A DNA stretch of 46,433 nucleotides from Alphaproteobacteria bacterium UBA3760. Lineage in GTDB: Bacteria; Pseudomonadota; Alphaproteobacteria; Rs-D84. Of the stretch, positions 15,901 through 24,633 are shown piece after piece; the stretch's first letter is position 1; the number at the start of each line of letters is the position of its first letter. The notes below the pieces were generated by a model, which saw nothing but the letters and a program-made list of their open reading frames with translations, had not been told where the DNA came from and made no database searches. The DNA lies in the NCBI GenBank assembly GCA_002371155.1, contig DFGC01000007.1, positions 1 to 46,433 of the forward strand, given 5' to 3'. Both the position numbers and the translations under genes were made by a program.

Positions 15901-15929
15901 AAAAATCCCCGCGGTGGCGGGAATTTTTG
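15901..15929 (-). terminator. Terminator of rho
   Basis: Stem CCCGC/GCGGG with flanking A and T runs (AAAAATCCCC to GGGAATTTTT), 21 bp after the rho stop on the minus strand. Confidence 0.75.
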
Positions 15930-15949
15930 CGTTTATATTAAATCAAATT

Positions 15950-17218
15950 TTATTGATTCATAGAATTAAAGAAATCTGAATTTGTTTTGGTCAATCGCAA
16001 TTTATCCAATACAAATTCCATAGCCTCGGCCACACCCATCGGATTTATAACACGACGCAGAACATATGTTTTTGACAATGTTTCTTTATCAACCAATAAA
16101 TCGTCTTTGCGTGTGCCCGATTTTGTTATGTCGATTGCCGGATAAATGCGTTTATCGGACAATTTTCTGTCCAAAATGATTTCGCTGTTGCCGGTTCCTT
16201 TGAATTCTTCGAAAATAACCTCGTCCATTTTGGACCCGGTGTCAATCAGTGCGGTTGCGATGATTGTCAACGAACCGCCACCTTCGATATTGCGGGCGGC
16301 GCCAAAGAATCGTTTTGGCCGTTGCAATGCGTATGCATCAACACCACCGGTTAAAACCTTGCCTGATGATGGAACACATGTGTTGTACGCGCGCCCCAGG
16401 CGGGTTATCGAATCCAATAAAATCACAACATCTTGACCCGATTCAACCAATCTTTTTGCCTTTTCAATAACCATTTCGGCAACCTGGATATGACGTGCGG
16501 CGGGTTCGTCGAAAGTACTGGAAATAACCTCGCCACGGACACTGCGTTGCATATCGGTGACTTCTTCGGGGCGTTCATCAATCAACAACACAATCAACTT
16601 TACATCCGGGTAATTTGTTGCAATAGAATGTGCGATATTTTGCAACATAATTGTTTTTCCGGTGCGTGGTGGCGCAACAATCAGTGAACGTTGACCCTTG
16701 CCGGTTGGGGAAATCAAATCGATAACACGCGCGGTCAGGTTTCGACCTTTGTCGGTGTCGGTTGGAACCTCCATCCGTAACATTTCATCGGGATACAATG
16801 GTGTCATATCGTCAAAAGAAATTCTATGACGCAATTTTTCAGGATTATCCCCATTGACACGTTCGATTGTTTCCAATGCAAAATAACGTTCTGAATCATT
16901 TTGTGGTGCCTGGATACGACCCTCGACATAATCGCCGGTTTTTAATCCGTATTTTTTAATCAGACTTGGTGATACATATAAATCATCAGGCCCCGCCAGA
17001 TAATTGCTTTCTGGGGCGCGTAAAAAACCGAAACCGTCGGGCAATTTTTCCAAAACACCATCGCCAATCAGAACGACATCTGAATCAGACGCATATACAC
17101 GCATAACCGCGAAACGCAGTTGTTGAACATTTAACTGTGATGGATTTTCAATCCCCATGTCTTCTGCCATTTTCAACAGTTGTTGTGGCGTTTTAGACTT
17201 TAATTCATTTATATTCAT
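15950..17218 (-). CDS. rho: Transcription termination factor Rho
   Basis: 422 residues, the E. coli-like length without extra insertions. It is an RNA-dependent hexameric helicase that ends transcription. Seen in order: the Rho N domain (LKSKTPQQLLKMAEDMG), the cold-shock-like RNA site with DGFGFLR, Walker A APPRTGKT near residue 184, Walker B VILLDSITRLGRAYN, the Q-loop (SGKVLTGGVDA) and the R-loop region ending KRIYPAIDI. AAAGG precedes the ATG by 8 nt. A GC-rich hairpin lies in its leader (17255-17269). Confidence 0.98.
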   Translation of the reverse strand: MNINELKSKTPQQLLKMAEDMGIENPSQLNVQQLRFAVMRVYASDSDVVLIGDGVLEKLPDGFGFLRAPESNYLAGPDDLYVSPSLIKKYGLKTGDYVEGRIQAPQNDSERYFALETIERVNGDNPEKLRHRISFDDMTPLYPDEMLRMEVPTDTDKGRNLTARVIDLISPTGKGQRSLIVAPPRTGKTIMLQNIAHSIATNYPDVKLIVLLIDERPEEVTDMQRSVRGEVISSTFDEPAARHIQVAEMVIEKAKRLVESGQDVVILLDSITRLGRAYNTCVPSSGKVLTGGVDAYALQRPKRFFGAARNIEGGGSLTIIATALIDTGSKMDEVIFEEFKGTGNSEIILDRKLSDKRIYPAIDITKSGTRKDDLLVDKETLSKTYVLRRVINPMGVAEAMEFVLDKLRLTKTNSDFFNSMNQ

Positions 17219-17247
17219 AAAAAAACCTTTGATATGTTAAGAGAATT

Positions 17248-17272
17248 CCATTTTCCCCCAGAACGGGGGTGG
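17248..17272 (-). promoter_or_regulatory. Hairpin in the rho leader
   Basis: CCCCC (17255-17259) pairs with GGGGG (17265-17269) around an AGAAC loop, with CCA/TGG flanks. No T run follows it on the minus strand, so it is unlikely to be the LOG-gene terminator. Autoregulatory leader control of rho is known in E. coli; a similar role here is a guess. Confidence 0.35.
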
Positions 17273-17328
17273 TTAAAGATACACATATTATATATAATTT
17301 TTTATGAAAAGTCAAGGATTCTTTGTTT

Positions 17329-17892
17329 TTAATCGATATGATAGTGTAAAATCTTGCGTATTAAATCGTCGGGGGTGGAACTGGAAAAAATTGTATATTG
17401 GTGGACATTTTCAATAAATCCACAATCTTGCATATGGACAAACAATCGCCCAAATGGCCGCCAAAAATGGTTCGTATCCAAGAAAAACAAAGGTTTTTTC
17501 GTTTCGCCAATTTGCTGCATTGTCATAATATCGGTCAATTCATTTAATGTCCCCAGTCCCCCTGGTAATATAATAAACGCGTCGGATTCATTAAACATTT
17601 CGGTTTTGCGTGCGTTTATAGAATCCGTCATACGCAATTCAATACCGGTGTGTGCGGGTTCTTGACGGGCAATAATATGCGTGGTTGATACGCCCAGCAC
17701 CGCGCCACCGTTGTCCAATGCCGCATTGCATACCGTTCCCATCAGTCCAACATCGCCCCCACCAAATATCAGTTTTATTTTATTTCTTGCCAATAATTCG
17801 CCCACACGCGCCGCATCACGCGCAAATTGAGGGTCATTTCCAAATTGGTGTCCGCAATATACTGCAACCGATTTTATTTTTTTTGTCATCAT
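17329..17892 (-). CDS. LOG family protein (nucleoside 5'-monophosphate phosphoribohydrolase)
   Basis: 187 residues, typical of the family once called lysine decarboxylase-like. A Rossmann fold starts SVAVYCGHQFG, with FGGGDVGLMG near residue 45 and the signature PGGLGTLNE near 110, which holds the catalytic Glu and phosphate-binding Gly residues. Members hydrolyse cytokinin ribotides or purine 5'-monophosphates to base plus ribose phosphate; the true bacterial substrate is usually unclear. AAAGGAAA precedes tandem ATGs. It is divergent from tilS. Confidence 0.9.
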   Translation of the reverse strand: MMTKKIKSVAVYCGHQFGNDPQFARDAARVGELLARNKIKLIFGGGDVGLMGTVCNAALDNGGAVLGVSTTHIIARQEPAHTGIELRMTDSINARKTEMFNESDAFIILPGGLGTLNELTDIMTMQQIGETKKPLFFLDTNHFWRPFGRLFVHMQDCGFIENVHQYTIFSSSTPDDLIRKILHYHID

Positions 17893-17932
17893 TTTTCCTT
17901 TATTTTTCCAAATTATATCATAAAATGCGTTT

Positions 17933-18910
17933 ATGATGAATCAAAAGTTTGTTGATTTTATGTCTGGGTTTGCCGGAAAAAAATTAGCCGTCGCCGTCAG
18001 TGGCGGGGTGGATTCGGTGTGCCTGTTAAATTGGTGTAAATTGGCGGGGATGGATATTGTCGCGTTGCATGTGAATCATGGATTGCGTGCGGCGGCGGAT
18101 ATTGAAACACAATATGTCCAAGATTTATGCAAAAAATTAAATGTTCCATGTCGGATTTTTTATTGGACGGGGGAAAAACCGGATTCTGGATTGGAAAATG
18201 CGGCGCGTGATGCGCGATATAAAATGATGACCGATTTTTGCCAAGAAAACGATATTTATGCGTTATTGGTTGCACACCAGGCCGATGACCAAATTGAAAC
18301 ATTTTTAATGAATCTGGGGCGGGGCAGTGGCCTGTTCGGATTGGCGGCAATGCGGCGGATGTCAATGCGCGATGGTGTTCGTATTGTGCGACCGTTGTTG
18401 GATGTGTCGCGGGCGGAACTGCGTGCGTGGTGTGATGAACATAATATCAAATATTTTGTTGATGAAATGAATTTTGACCCGCATTATACGCGTGTAAAAA
18501 TCCGCCAAAATCGGCATTTGATTTCTGAAAAATTGGGAATCAGTGATGCGCGTATTTTATTAGCTGTGCAAAATCTGGGGCGGTTGCGGGATAAAATTGA
18601 AAATGATGTCGATAAAATGGTCGCAGATGTCGTTGATAATCGGCGGGCGGTGTTCGGGGATGTTTTTCTGTTTGACCTGGACCCGGATTTTAGACTAAGA
18701 TTTATTGGCAAATTGATTCAGACCATTGGTGGTGATAAATATCCGCCGCGTTTGAATTCTTTGGCGGGTGCACTGTCCAGATTGCGCGGAAATTGCAAAT
18801 TTACATTGGGGCATTGTACATTGCGACGGTTGGGTGCGCGTATATTGGTCGTGCCCGAGGGAGAAAAAACAACTTTTAGGAAAAAAAGACATGAAAAAAA
18901 ACATATTTAA
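17933..18910 (+). CDS. tilS: tRNA(Ile)-lysidine synthase
   Basis: 325 residues, on the short side. It makes lysidine at C34 of tRNA-Ile(CAU) so that it reads AUA. The PP-loop SGGVDS is at residues 23-28, followed by ALHVNHGLR, LVAHQADDQIETFLMNLGRGSGL and RPLLDVSRAEL, all hallmarks. The C-terminal recognition domains seem reduced. No Shine-Dalgarno is visible; TAAAAT lies 6 nt before the ATG, so the mRNA may be leaderless. It overlaps ftsH by 20 bp; tilS-ftsH is a conserved pair in many proteobacteria. Confidence 0.95.
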   Translation: MMNQKFVDFMSGFAGKKLAVAVSGGVDSVCLLNWCKLAGMDIVALHVNHGLRAAADIETQYVQDLCKKLNVPCRIFYWTGEKPDSGLENAARDARYKMMTDFCQENDIYALLVAHQADDQIETFLMNLGRGSGLFGLAAMRRMSMRDGVRIVRPLLDVSRAELRAWCDEHNIKYFVDEMNFDPHYTRVKIRQNRHLISEKLGISDARILLAVQNLGRLRDKIENDVDKMVADVVDNRRAVFGDVFLFDLDPDFRLRFIGKLIQTIGGDKYPPRLNSLAGALSRLRGNCKFTLGHCTLRRLGARILVVPEGEKTTFRKKRHEKKHI

Positions 18911-20783
18911 TAAAGGCGACAAGGCAAATTGGTTTTTGGGTCTGTTTGTGGTTTTGTTTTTGGTTATGATTGCGCGCGCATTTGTTTTGGAAAATAACCC
19001 CATGGGGGGCGCAACCGTTGATGGGCAACCGGTTGTGGTCAAAGATGCACCGGTTGAATTTACTTTTTCTGATGTATTGCGTCGTGCGGGCGATATAAAA
19101 ACAATTACGGTTCATGATAATGATGCATCGGGCGTTTTGAAAGATGGCACAAAATTTAATGCGGTTATTGTCCAAGACCCTGAATTTTTGACAAATTTAT
19201 CGGACAAGGGTGCGGTTGTTTCAATTGATTCATCACGCAGTGTGGTTGAAATGCTGGGGACATGGTTGCCATTACTGTTTACATTATTGTTTGTCATATG
19301 GTTATGGCGCGGTTTGCGCGGTGGGGCATCTGGCGGGCTCAGTCGTTCTTTATTGGCGCAAAATCCGACCAAGGTGACAACCGGCAAACCCAAAACAACA
19401 TTTGCCGATGTCGCGGGAATTGATGCCGAAAAACAAGAATTGATGGAAATTGTCGATTTCTTGAAAAATAAAGATAAATTCAAGGCTTTGGGTGCGCGTG
19501 TGCCGCGTGGTGTGTTGTTGTCGGGTGAACCGGGAACTGGTAAAACATTATTGGCGCGTGCCATCGCTGGCGAGGCTAATGTTCCGTTCTTTGCCACATC
19601 GGGCAGTGATTTTTCCGGAATCATTGTTGGTTTGGGTGTTGCAAAAATCAAAGAAATGTTCGAAATGGCAAAACGTAATGCGCCATGTATTTTATTCATA
19701 GATGAAATTGATGCAATTGGTCAAAAACGTAGTTCACATTCTTTTAATGACCAAGACCGCGAACAAACATTAAATCAGTTATTGATTGAAATGGATGGGT
19801 TCGCAAATGAAACCGGCATTATTGTCATTGGTGCGACAAATCGTCCGGATATGTTGGATACGGCATTGTTGCGCCCGGGTCGTTTTGATCGCCAGGTGCA
19901 AATTGAATTGCCTGATTTGGCGGGACGTGATGCGATTTTGCAATTACATGCGAAAAAATTCAAGATATCATCGGATGTGAATTTAAATGATGTTGCGCGT
20001 GGAACAACCGGTTTTTCGGGGGCTGATTTGGAAAATCTGTTGAACGAGGGTGCGTTGCATGCCGTGCGTGCGGGGCATAAATCGGTGGAACAATCGGACC
20101 TGGACGAGGCGCGCGATAAAATCATGATGGGACCCAAGAAAAATCGTAAAATGCGCGAACAAGATATTAAATTGACCGCATATCACGAGGCCGGTCATGC
20201 GTTCGTCAGTGTTATGTATTCTGATGTTGTTGACCCAATTCACAAGGCGACCATTGTTCCGCGTGGACGTGCGCTGGGGATGGTGCAACATTTGCCGGTT
20301 GATGACAAGGTTTCCAGAACCCTGGCCGAGGTTCGCGCGAATTTGTCGGTGGATTTGGCGGGGCGCGCCGCCGAAGAGGTTTTCTTTGGTCATGATAAAA
20401 TCACCACTGGTGCGGAAAGCGACATTGAAATGGCAACCCGTTTGGCGCGGTATTCCATTACAACGGCGGGTTTATCAGACCGGGTTGGTTTGGCGGCGAT
20501 AAAACAATCTGCGCCATTTGGCGCGCGTGCGCCGTTGGAAAATGCGTCGGAACAAACGGCACAGTTGGTTGATGCGGAAATCCGTTCTTGGTTAAATGCG
20601 GCACATGCCGATGCGATGAAATTATTGACCAAAAATAAAAAGACTGTGGAAAAATTAGCCCAAGAATTATTGGCGCGCGAAACATTGACTGGGGATGAAA
20701 TCCGTGAAATTGTTTTGGGTAAAAAATCTGATTCGGTGGCTGATAAAAAAATTGGACGTAAAAAATCAAATGCAAAAAAATAA
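18891..20783 (+). CDS. ftsH: ATP-dependent zinc metalloprotease FtsH, atypical pore loop
   Basis: 630 residues from the ATG at 18891 (AGGA 10 nt upstream). This membrane AAA+ protease degrades misfolded membrane proteins and regulators. Two spans at about 13-31 and 125-142 flank a periplasmic domain. Walker A GEPGTGKT is at 212-219, Walker B ILFIDEID, the second region of homology RPDMLDTALLRPGRFDR, the zinc site HEAGH at 432-436 and the third-ligand region TTGAESD. The odd part is the substrate pore loop: S237-D240-F-S-G-I-I245-V-G, where FtsH normally has FVEMFVG. The aromatic Phe is Ile245. The rest looks active. It overlaps the next gene by 14 bp. Confidence 0.96.
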   Translation: MKKNIFNKGDKANWFLGLFVVLFLVMIARAFVLENNPMGGATVDGQPVVVKDAPVEFTFSDVLRRAGDIKTITVHDNDASGVLKDGTKFNAVIVQDPEFLTNLSDKGAVVSIDSSRSVVEMLGTWLPLLFTLLFVIWLWRGLRGGASGGLSRSLLAQNPTKVTTGKPKTTFADVAGIDAEKQELMEIVDFLKNKDKFKALGARVPRGVLLSGEPGTGKTLLARAIAGEANVPFFATSGSDFSGIIVGLGVAKIKEMFEMAKRNAPCILFIDEIDAIGQKRSSHSFNDQDREQTLNQLLIEMDGFANETGIIVIGATNRPDMLDTALLRPGRFDRQVQIELPDLAGRDAILQLHAKKFKISSDVNLNDVARGTTGFSGADLENLLNEGALHAVRAGHKSVEQSDLDEARDKIMMGPKKNRKMREQDIKLTAYHEAGHAFVSVMYSDVVDPIHKATIVPRGRALGMVQHLPVDDKVSRTLAEVRANLSVDLAGRAAEEVFFGHDKITTGAESDIEMATRLARYSITTAGLSDRVGLAAIKQSAPFGARAPLENASEQTAQLVDAEIRSWLNAAHADAMKLLTKNKKTVEKLAQELLARETLTGDEIREIVLGKKSDSVADKKIGRKKSNAKK

Positions 20784-21414
20784 TGGCATAAAATTTGAAG
20801 TGTTGCATTTGTCGCCAGAAAACACAAATTCTGTGTTGGTGTCAAATGGTGTGGATGCGGTCATTTTTGATGCGTGGGGGCGTGCGTCTGATTGGGCAAA
20901 AATATTGTCAGACCGCGGATTAAAATTGCGTGCAATTTATGCAACACATGGACATCCCGATCATATATCGGCGGCACCAATTTTGGCGCGCGATTTTGAT
21001 GTGAATTGGTTCGTGCATAAAGACGATAATTTTTATATCGGTTCTGTGAATGATTTTTTAGATATGTTTGGCTTGCCACATATTCCGGTGGATTATAAAA
21101 AACCGATTGATTTGCCACATGGTGTAATTGAAATTTTTCCGGGTGTCAAAACGCAAATTATACCGTCGCCGGGGCACACCCCCGGTGGTGTTATGTTTTA
21201 TTTCCCAGAATATAAAATATTATTGATTGGTGATACCTTGTTCCAAGACAGCATTGGTCGTTATGATATGCCGGGTGGCGATAAAGGTAAATTATTCGAA
21301 TCGATTCATCGTCTGCGTTTGATGAATTTAGACGATGATACAAATGTTGTTCATGGCCATGGTATGGAAACAACGATTGGCTGGTTAAAGCAAAACAATC
21401 CGTATTTTCAATAA
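20770..21414 (+). CDS. MBL-fold metallohydrolase, glyoxalase II-like
   Basis: 214 residues from the ATG at 20770, which lies inside the ftsH end, so translation is probably coupled. The metallo-beta-lactamase fold is clear: THGHPDH (HxHxDH metal site) near residue 60, PSPGHTPGG near 135, GDTLFQDSIGR with the bridging Asp, and a final VHGHG. It matches the small YcbL/GloB-like hydrolases that cleave thioesters such as S-lactoylglutathione. Substrate not determinable here. It ends 5 bp from the convergent prmC stop. Confidence 0.9.
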   Translation: MQKNNGIKFEVLHLSPENTNSVLVSNGVDAVIFDAWGRASDWAKILSDRGLKLRAIYATHGHPDHISAAPILARDFDVNWFVHKDDNFYIGSVNDFLDMFGLPHIPVDYKKPIDLPHGVIEIFPGVKTQIIPSPGHTPGGVMFYFPEYKILLIGDTLFQDSIGRYDMPGGDKGKLFESIHRLRLMNLDDDTNVVHGHGMETTIGWLKQNNPYFQ

Positions 21415-21419
21415 ATATT

Positions 21420-22202
21420 TTATTTTTTATTATGTTTTTCGAATATTAAAACCCGCACGATTCCGCCCAGGTCGGATACAGAATTTATAAAAATCCACCC
21501 AGTGCGGTTAAAAATTTCCTTTACTTTTTCGGCCATGTCTATTCCGATTTCGATATAAATTCGCCCACCGTCATGAATCCAATTTTTTGCATTTTGTGCG
21601 ATTTTTTCATATGCGGCATATCCATTATTATCGGCATATAACGCCATTTTCGGGTCATGCATTGCGCCCGCATCCACGCGATTATCATCGCGTGCGATAT
21701 ATGGTGGATTCGATACAATTATATCAAATGCGTCATTGGGTAATGCGTGTGGATTTCCAAAATCGCCGTGTTTTATATTTATTTTTTCATCCAGATTTAA
21801 TTCCTGTATATTTTTTTTCGCGACACGAATAGCCAGCCTAGATTTTTCCAATGCAACACCATCTGCGTTTATATTATTTGCAATTGCGCATATTATGCAA
21901 CCCGTTCCCGTTCCCAAATCTGCGACAGATATATGTTTTGCGCGTTTATAATCATTTATAACGGCATCGACCAGTGTTTCGGTATCTGGGCGTGGGTCCA
22001 ATGTCCATTTATTTGTATAGAATTTTAATCCATAGAACCATTTGTTATGAATTATTTTTGCAACGGGCACATTTGCGCGCAACTGGCGCGAAATTCGCCA
22101 CAGGCGAAATCGCGACATATTTGGCATTGCATCGGTTATTATTCGGGCAATGTGAGGGTCAGATATATTTGATAAAATCTTGAACGCTTGATTTATATTC
22201 AT
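21420..22202 (-). CDS. prmC: Release factor glutamine methyltransferase
   Basis: 260 residues. It methylates the Gln of the GGQ motif in RF1 and RF2. An N-terminal helical domain is followed by a Rossmann SAM domain: VADLGTGTGCI near 95, then IIVSNPPYIA, where NPPY binds the Gln side chain. PDTETLVD is also typical. The start is 21 bp from the divergent M23 gene. On the minus strand TATAAT lies 6 nt before the ATG with TTTACT 17 bp further up, and no Shine-Dalgarno, so the transcript is probably leaderless. Confidence 0.95.
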   Translation of the reverse strand: MNINQAFKILSNISDPHIARIITDAMPNMSRFRLWRISRQLRANVPVAKIIHNKWFYGLKFYTNKWTLDPRPDTETLVDAVINDYKRAKHISVADLGTGTGCIICAIANNINADGVALEKSRLAIRVAKKNIQELNLDEKINIKHGDFGNPHALPNDAFDIIVSNPPYIARDDNRVDAGAMHDPKMALYADNNGYAAYEKIAQNAKNWIHDGGRIYIEIGIDMAEKVKEIFNRTGWIFINSVSDLGGIVRVLIFEKHNKK

Positions 22203-22216
22203 AAATTTATTATAAT
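22188..22216 (+). promoter_or_regulatory. Promoter of the M23 peptidase gene, overlapping the prmC promoter
   Basis: TTGATT (22188-22193), 17-bp spacer, TATAAT (22211-22216), then only 7 nt to the ATG. The -10 lies in the palindrome TATTATAATA, which also supplies the minus-strand -10 of prmC (22209-22214). The two -10 boxes overlap, so both promoters can hardly be occupied at once. Confidence 0.7.
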
Positions 22217-22223
22217 ACTGTCC

Positions 22224-23489
22224 ATGAAAAAAGTAAAAGAATATTTAAATACATCTGTTTTGACCAAGATTATTATTGCGTTGGCGGTTTTGTTGACGCT
22301 GGTCGCGTTGTTCCTTGTTATATCAAATCGTGCGCCGATTTCGCGTGATGTTGCGGACGCGGAAAACACAACATGTAAAACGGTTGTGGTTGTGTCTGCG
22401 GGCGATACATTATCGGGCATTTTATCTAAACAGGGATTATCACACAGCCAAATAAATGAAATTGTGGCATTATTGAAAAAGGACGCGGGAATCAACGGTC
22501 TGCGTGCGGATCGGGATAAAATCGAATTTGTGCGTGCATCGGACGAATCGCCGGTGAATAAAATTGTGGTTATTCCGTCCCCCTGGCGCCAGGTTGAATT
22601 GACATGCGACGATAATGCAAAATGGAATTGCAACACGATTGATATTGAACGCGATACGCGCGCGGTTTATAAATCCGGTGTGATTTTAGATGGCGACAGT
22701 TTTTACCTTGCGGGAATGCGTGCGGGGATTCCGGCGGGTATTTTGGCGGATGTGTATGATTTATTGGCATTTGAAATGGATTTTGAACGCGATGTGCGCG
22801 CGGGTCAGAAATTTTCTGTGTTATACGAAGAAAATTTTTCATCGGGTGCGCATGTTGATAATGGACATGTGTTGGCGGTGTCGTTTGATGCACTGCGCGG
22901 AAATGTAAAAATGTATCGTTTCAAGAAAAAAGATGGTGGTGTTGGATACTATGATGAAAATGGTAACGGTGCAATTAAATCGTTAAAGCGCACACCAATC
23001 AATAATGCCAAGGTCACCAGCAGTTTCCAAACCCGTCGCAAACACCCGGTTTTGGGATTTACGCGTGCACACAAAGGTGTCGATTTCCGTGCGCCAACGG
23101 GAACACCAATTCCGTCGGCGGGGGCAGGGCGCGTTGTGAAACGCGGGTATAACAGTGGACACGGTAATTTTGTTCGTATTCGCCATAATGGAACATTTGA
23201 AACATTGTATGCGCATATGTCCCGTTTTGCCAAGGGGGTAAATGTTGGAACGGTCGTCCGCCAGGGTCAAATTATCGGATACGCGGGTTCAACCGGGCTG
23301 TCAACGGGGCCGCATTTGCATTACGAGGTTATAAAAAACGGCAAACATGTAAATCCATTGACGGTGAAATTACCACCGATTGATAATTTGGATGCAACGG
23401 CCAAGGCGCGATTTTTAGAATATCGTCGTGCATTGGATGCGGGGATAGAATATTTAAGTGAACATCCACAAATGTTTATTGTGTTGTAA
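22224..23489 (+). CDS. M23 family murein endopeptidase, MepM-like
   Basis: 421 residues from the ATG at 22224. A single N-terminal membrane anchor (about 11-33) is followed by a LysM/OapA-like segment (VVSAGDTLSGILSKQGLS) and a beta-rich middle domain. The LytM/M23 catalytic domain at about 265-385 has zinc ligands in HKGVDF (HxxxD) and the HLH of GPHLHYE, plus YAHMS. It cuts peptide crosslinks in peptidoglycan during cell growth or supports amidases. All zinc ligands are present, so it is likely active. The mRNA appears leaderless. Confidence 0.92.
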   Translation: MKKVKEYLNTSVLTKIIIALAVLLTLVALFLVISNRAPISRDVADAENTTCKTVVVVSAGDTLSGILSKQGLSHSQINEIVALLKKDAGINGLRADRDKIEFVRASDESPVNKIVVIPSPWRQVELTCDDNAKWNCNTIDIERDTRAVYKSGVILDGDSFYLAGMRAGIPAGILADVYDLLAFEMDFERDVRAGQKFSVLYEENFSSGAHVDNGHVLAVSFDALRGNVKMYRFKKKDGGVGYYDENGNGAIKSLKRTPINNAKVTSSFQTRRKHPVLGFTRAHKGVDFRAPTGTPIPSAGAGRVVKRGYNSGHGNFVRIRHNGTFETLYAHMSRFAKGVNVGTVVRQGQIIGYAGSTGLSTGPHLHYEVIKNGKHVNPLTVKLPPIDNLDATAKARFLEYRRALDAGIEYLSEHPQMFIVL

Positions 23490-23529
23490 TACATCGCTGT
23501 TATATTTATTGCTTTACTAATGTATAAAA

Positions 23530-23556
23530 AAACAGCCACCAAACGGTGGCTGAATA
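23530..23556. terminator. Bidirectional terminator between convergent genes
   Basis: CAGCCACC / GGTGGCTG stem (23532-23539 with 23544-23551) with an A run on the left and ATATTTT on the right. It serves the M23 gene and the convergent FKBP gene. Confidence 0.85.
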
Positions 23557-23572
23557 TTTTCTAGCATATTTT

Positions 23573-23941
23573 TTATTGTGCTTCTGCAGGTGCCTCTGCT
23601 GGGGCTTCGGCTTGTGCACTTTGGATTTCTTTGATTGTGACTTTGAATACAACCTCGTGTCCGGCCAATTCTGGAACATAGTTATCTGGGAAACGGATTT
23701 TTACATCGCGTTGATCGCCAACCTGGGCACCAACCAATTGTTCTTCGAATCCAGGAACGAATTGACCACTGCCCAAAACCAATGGATAATTTTCAGCCGT
23801 TCCACCCGCAAATTGAACACCGTTATCAAACCCAGCAAAATCGATGATAACCGTATCACCATTTTGTGCACCCGCATTCGAATCGCATGCCGTCAGTGCA
23901 AATGCACCACAAATACCCAAAATTGAAACTAATTTTTTCAT
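23573..23941 (-). CDS. FKBP-type peptidyl-prolyl isomerase lipoprotein
   Basis: 122 residues: signal peptide with lipobox LTAC (C19), then one small FKBP domain (GDTVIIDFAGFDNG to VVFKVTIKEI) and an Ala-Glu-Pro repeat tail (APAEAPAEAQ). The core VLGSGQFVPGFEEQLVGAQVGD is typical of FKBP and trigger-factor PPIases. It probably acts as a lipid-anchored periplasmic foldase. GGAAAG precedes the ATG. It follows 23987-24550 on the same strand. Confidence 0.85.
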   Translation of the reverse strand: MKKLVSILGICGAFALTACDSNAGAQNGDTVIIDFAGFDNGVQFAGGTAENYPLVLGSGQFVPGFEEQLVGAQVGDQRDVKIRFPDNYVPELAGHEVVFKVTIKEIQSAQAEAPAEAPAEAQ

Positions 23942-23986
23942 TTTCTTTCCTTTTGTTTTTTTTATTTGTTAGTTTTTTTTGTGTGT

Positions 23987-24550
23987 TTATTTCTTGGTTT
24001 TGCTGTATACGCAACGAAAACCGTATTCGCGCATCGTGGGGCCTTCGGCCTCGATACGGTAATCAAAGAACGGTGTTGGACGCATAACCTCGAACGAAGG
24101 TTCATCGTATACAACCACAATATTTTCAACATTGCGGCCACATACGCGTTTCATTTCATAATCCGCAACATGTGCCAATACAGTCCGGGCATCGCCATCG
24201 ACATCCATACCATCGGCACCCTGCATCATACGCAAACGCATTTCACGCAGTTCACTGTTCCCCAATAGTATTTGCACGCGGACCATCACACCGTGATATT
24301 CTTGCCACCGGGTTTCCATACGCGATGAATTCCACCGTTTATGCGATGCATCTTTTTCCGCATCGGTTCGCGGACGTGCCGAATCGATTTCGGCATATTC
24401 GTTAGACGCATCCATAAATCCAGATGTGCGTTCGTTGTAATATGGTGCCGCGTCCCCACCATCGGCATATTCATCCGAATCATATGGCGACACATTGCAT
24501 CCCGCCAAAATCGGGGACAAAATCAGTGCAAACAGTAATGATTTTTTCAT
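23987..24550 (-). CDS. Lipoprotein, unknown function
   Basis: 187 residues with a clean signal peptide and lipobox LAGC (C18). The mature part starts with an acidic, Tyr-rich linker (SPYDSDEYADGGDAAPYY). It is followed by a folded domain with two Cys (VCGRNVENIVVVYDEPSFEV and FRCVYS) that could form a disulphide. AGAGAG precedes the ATG. It may be cotranscribed with the FKBP lipoprotein 45 bp downstream and is divergent from virB11. I recognise no family. Confidence 0.75.
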   Translation of the reverse strand: MKKSLLFALILSPILAGCNVSPYDSDEYADGGDAAPYYNERTSGFMDASNEYAEIDSARPRTDAEKDASHKRWNSSRMETRWQEYHGVMVRVQILLGNSELREMRLRMMQGADGMDVDGDARTVLAHVADYEMKRVCGRNVENIVVVYDEPSFEVMRPTPFFDYRIEAEGPTMREYGFRCVYSKTKK

Positions 24551-24633
24551 CTTTTTCTCTCTTTGGTTTTTTTCATTCTAACAAATAAAGTTTTTTGATT
24601 CAAGAGCCGATTTATGATAAAATAAAAAAAGTA

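Noticed and set aside
17248..17272. Terminator of the LOG-family gene
   Set aside because: The CCCCC/GGGGG hairpin has no T run on the minus strand; kept only as a possible rho leader structure.
24595..24633. TTG start adding 13 residues to VirB11
   Set aside because: ATG at 24634 is preferable and VirB11 homology begins after it; neither has a strong ribosome site, so some doubt remains.
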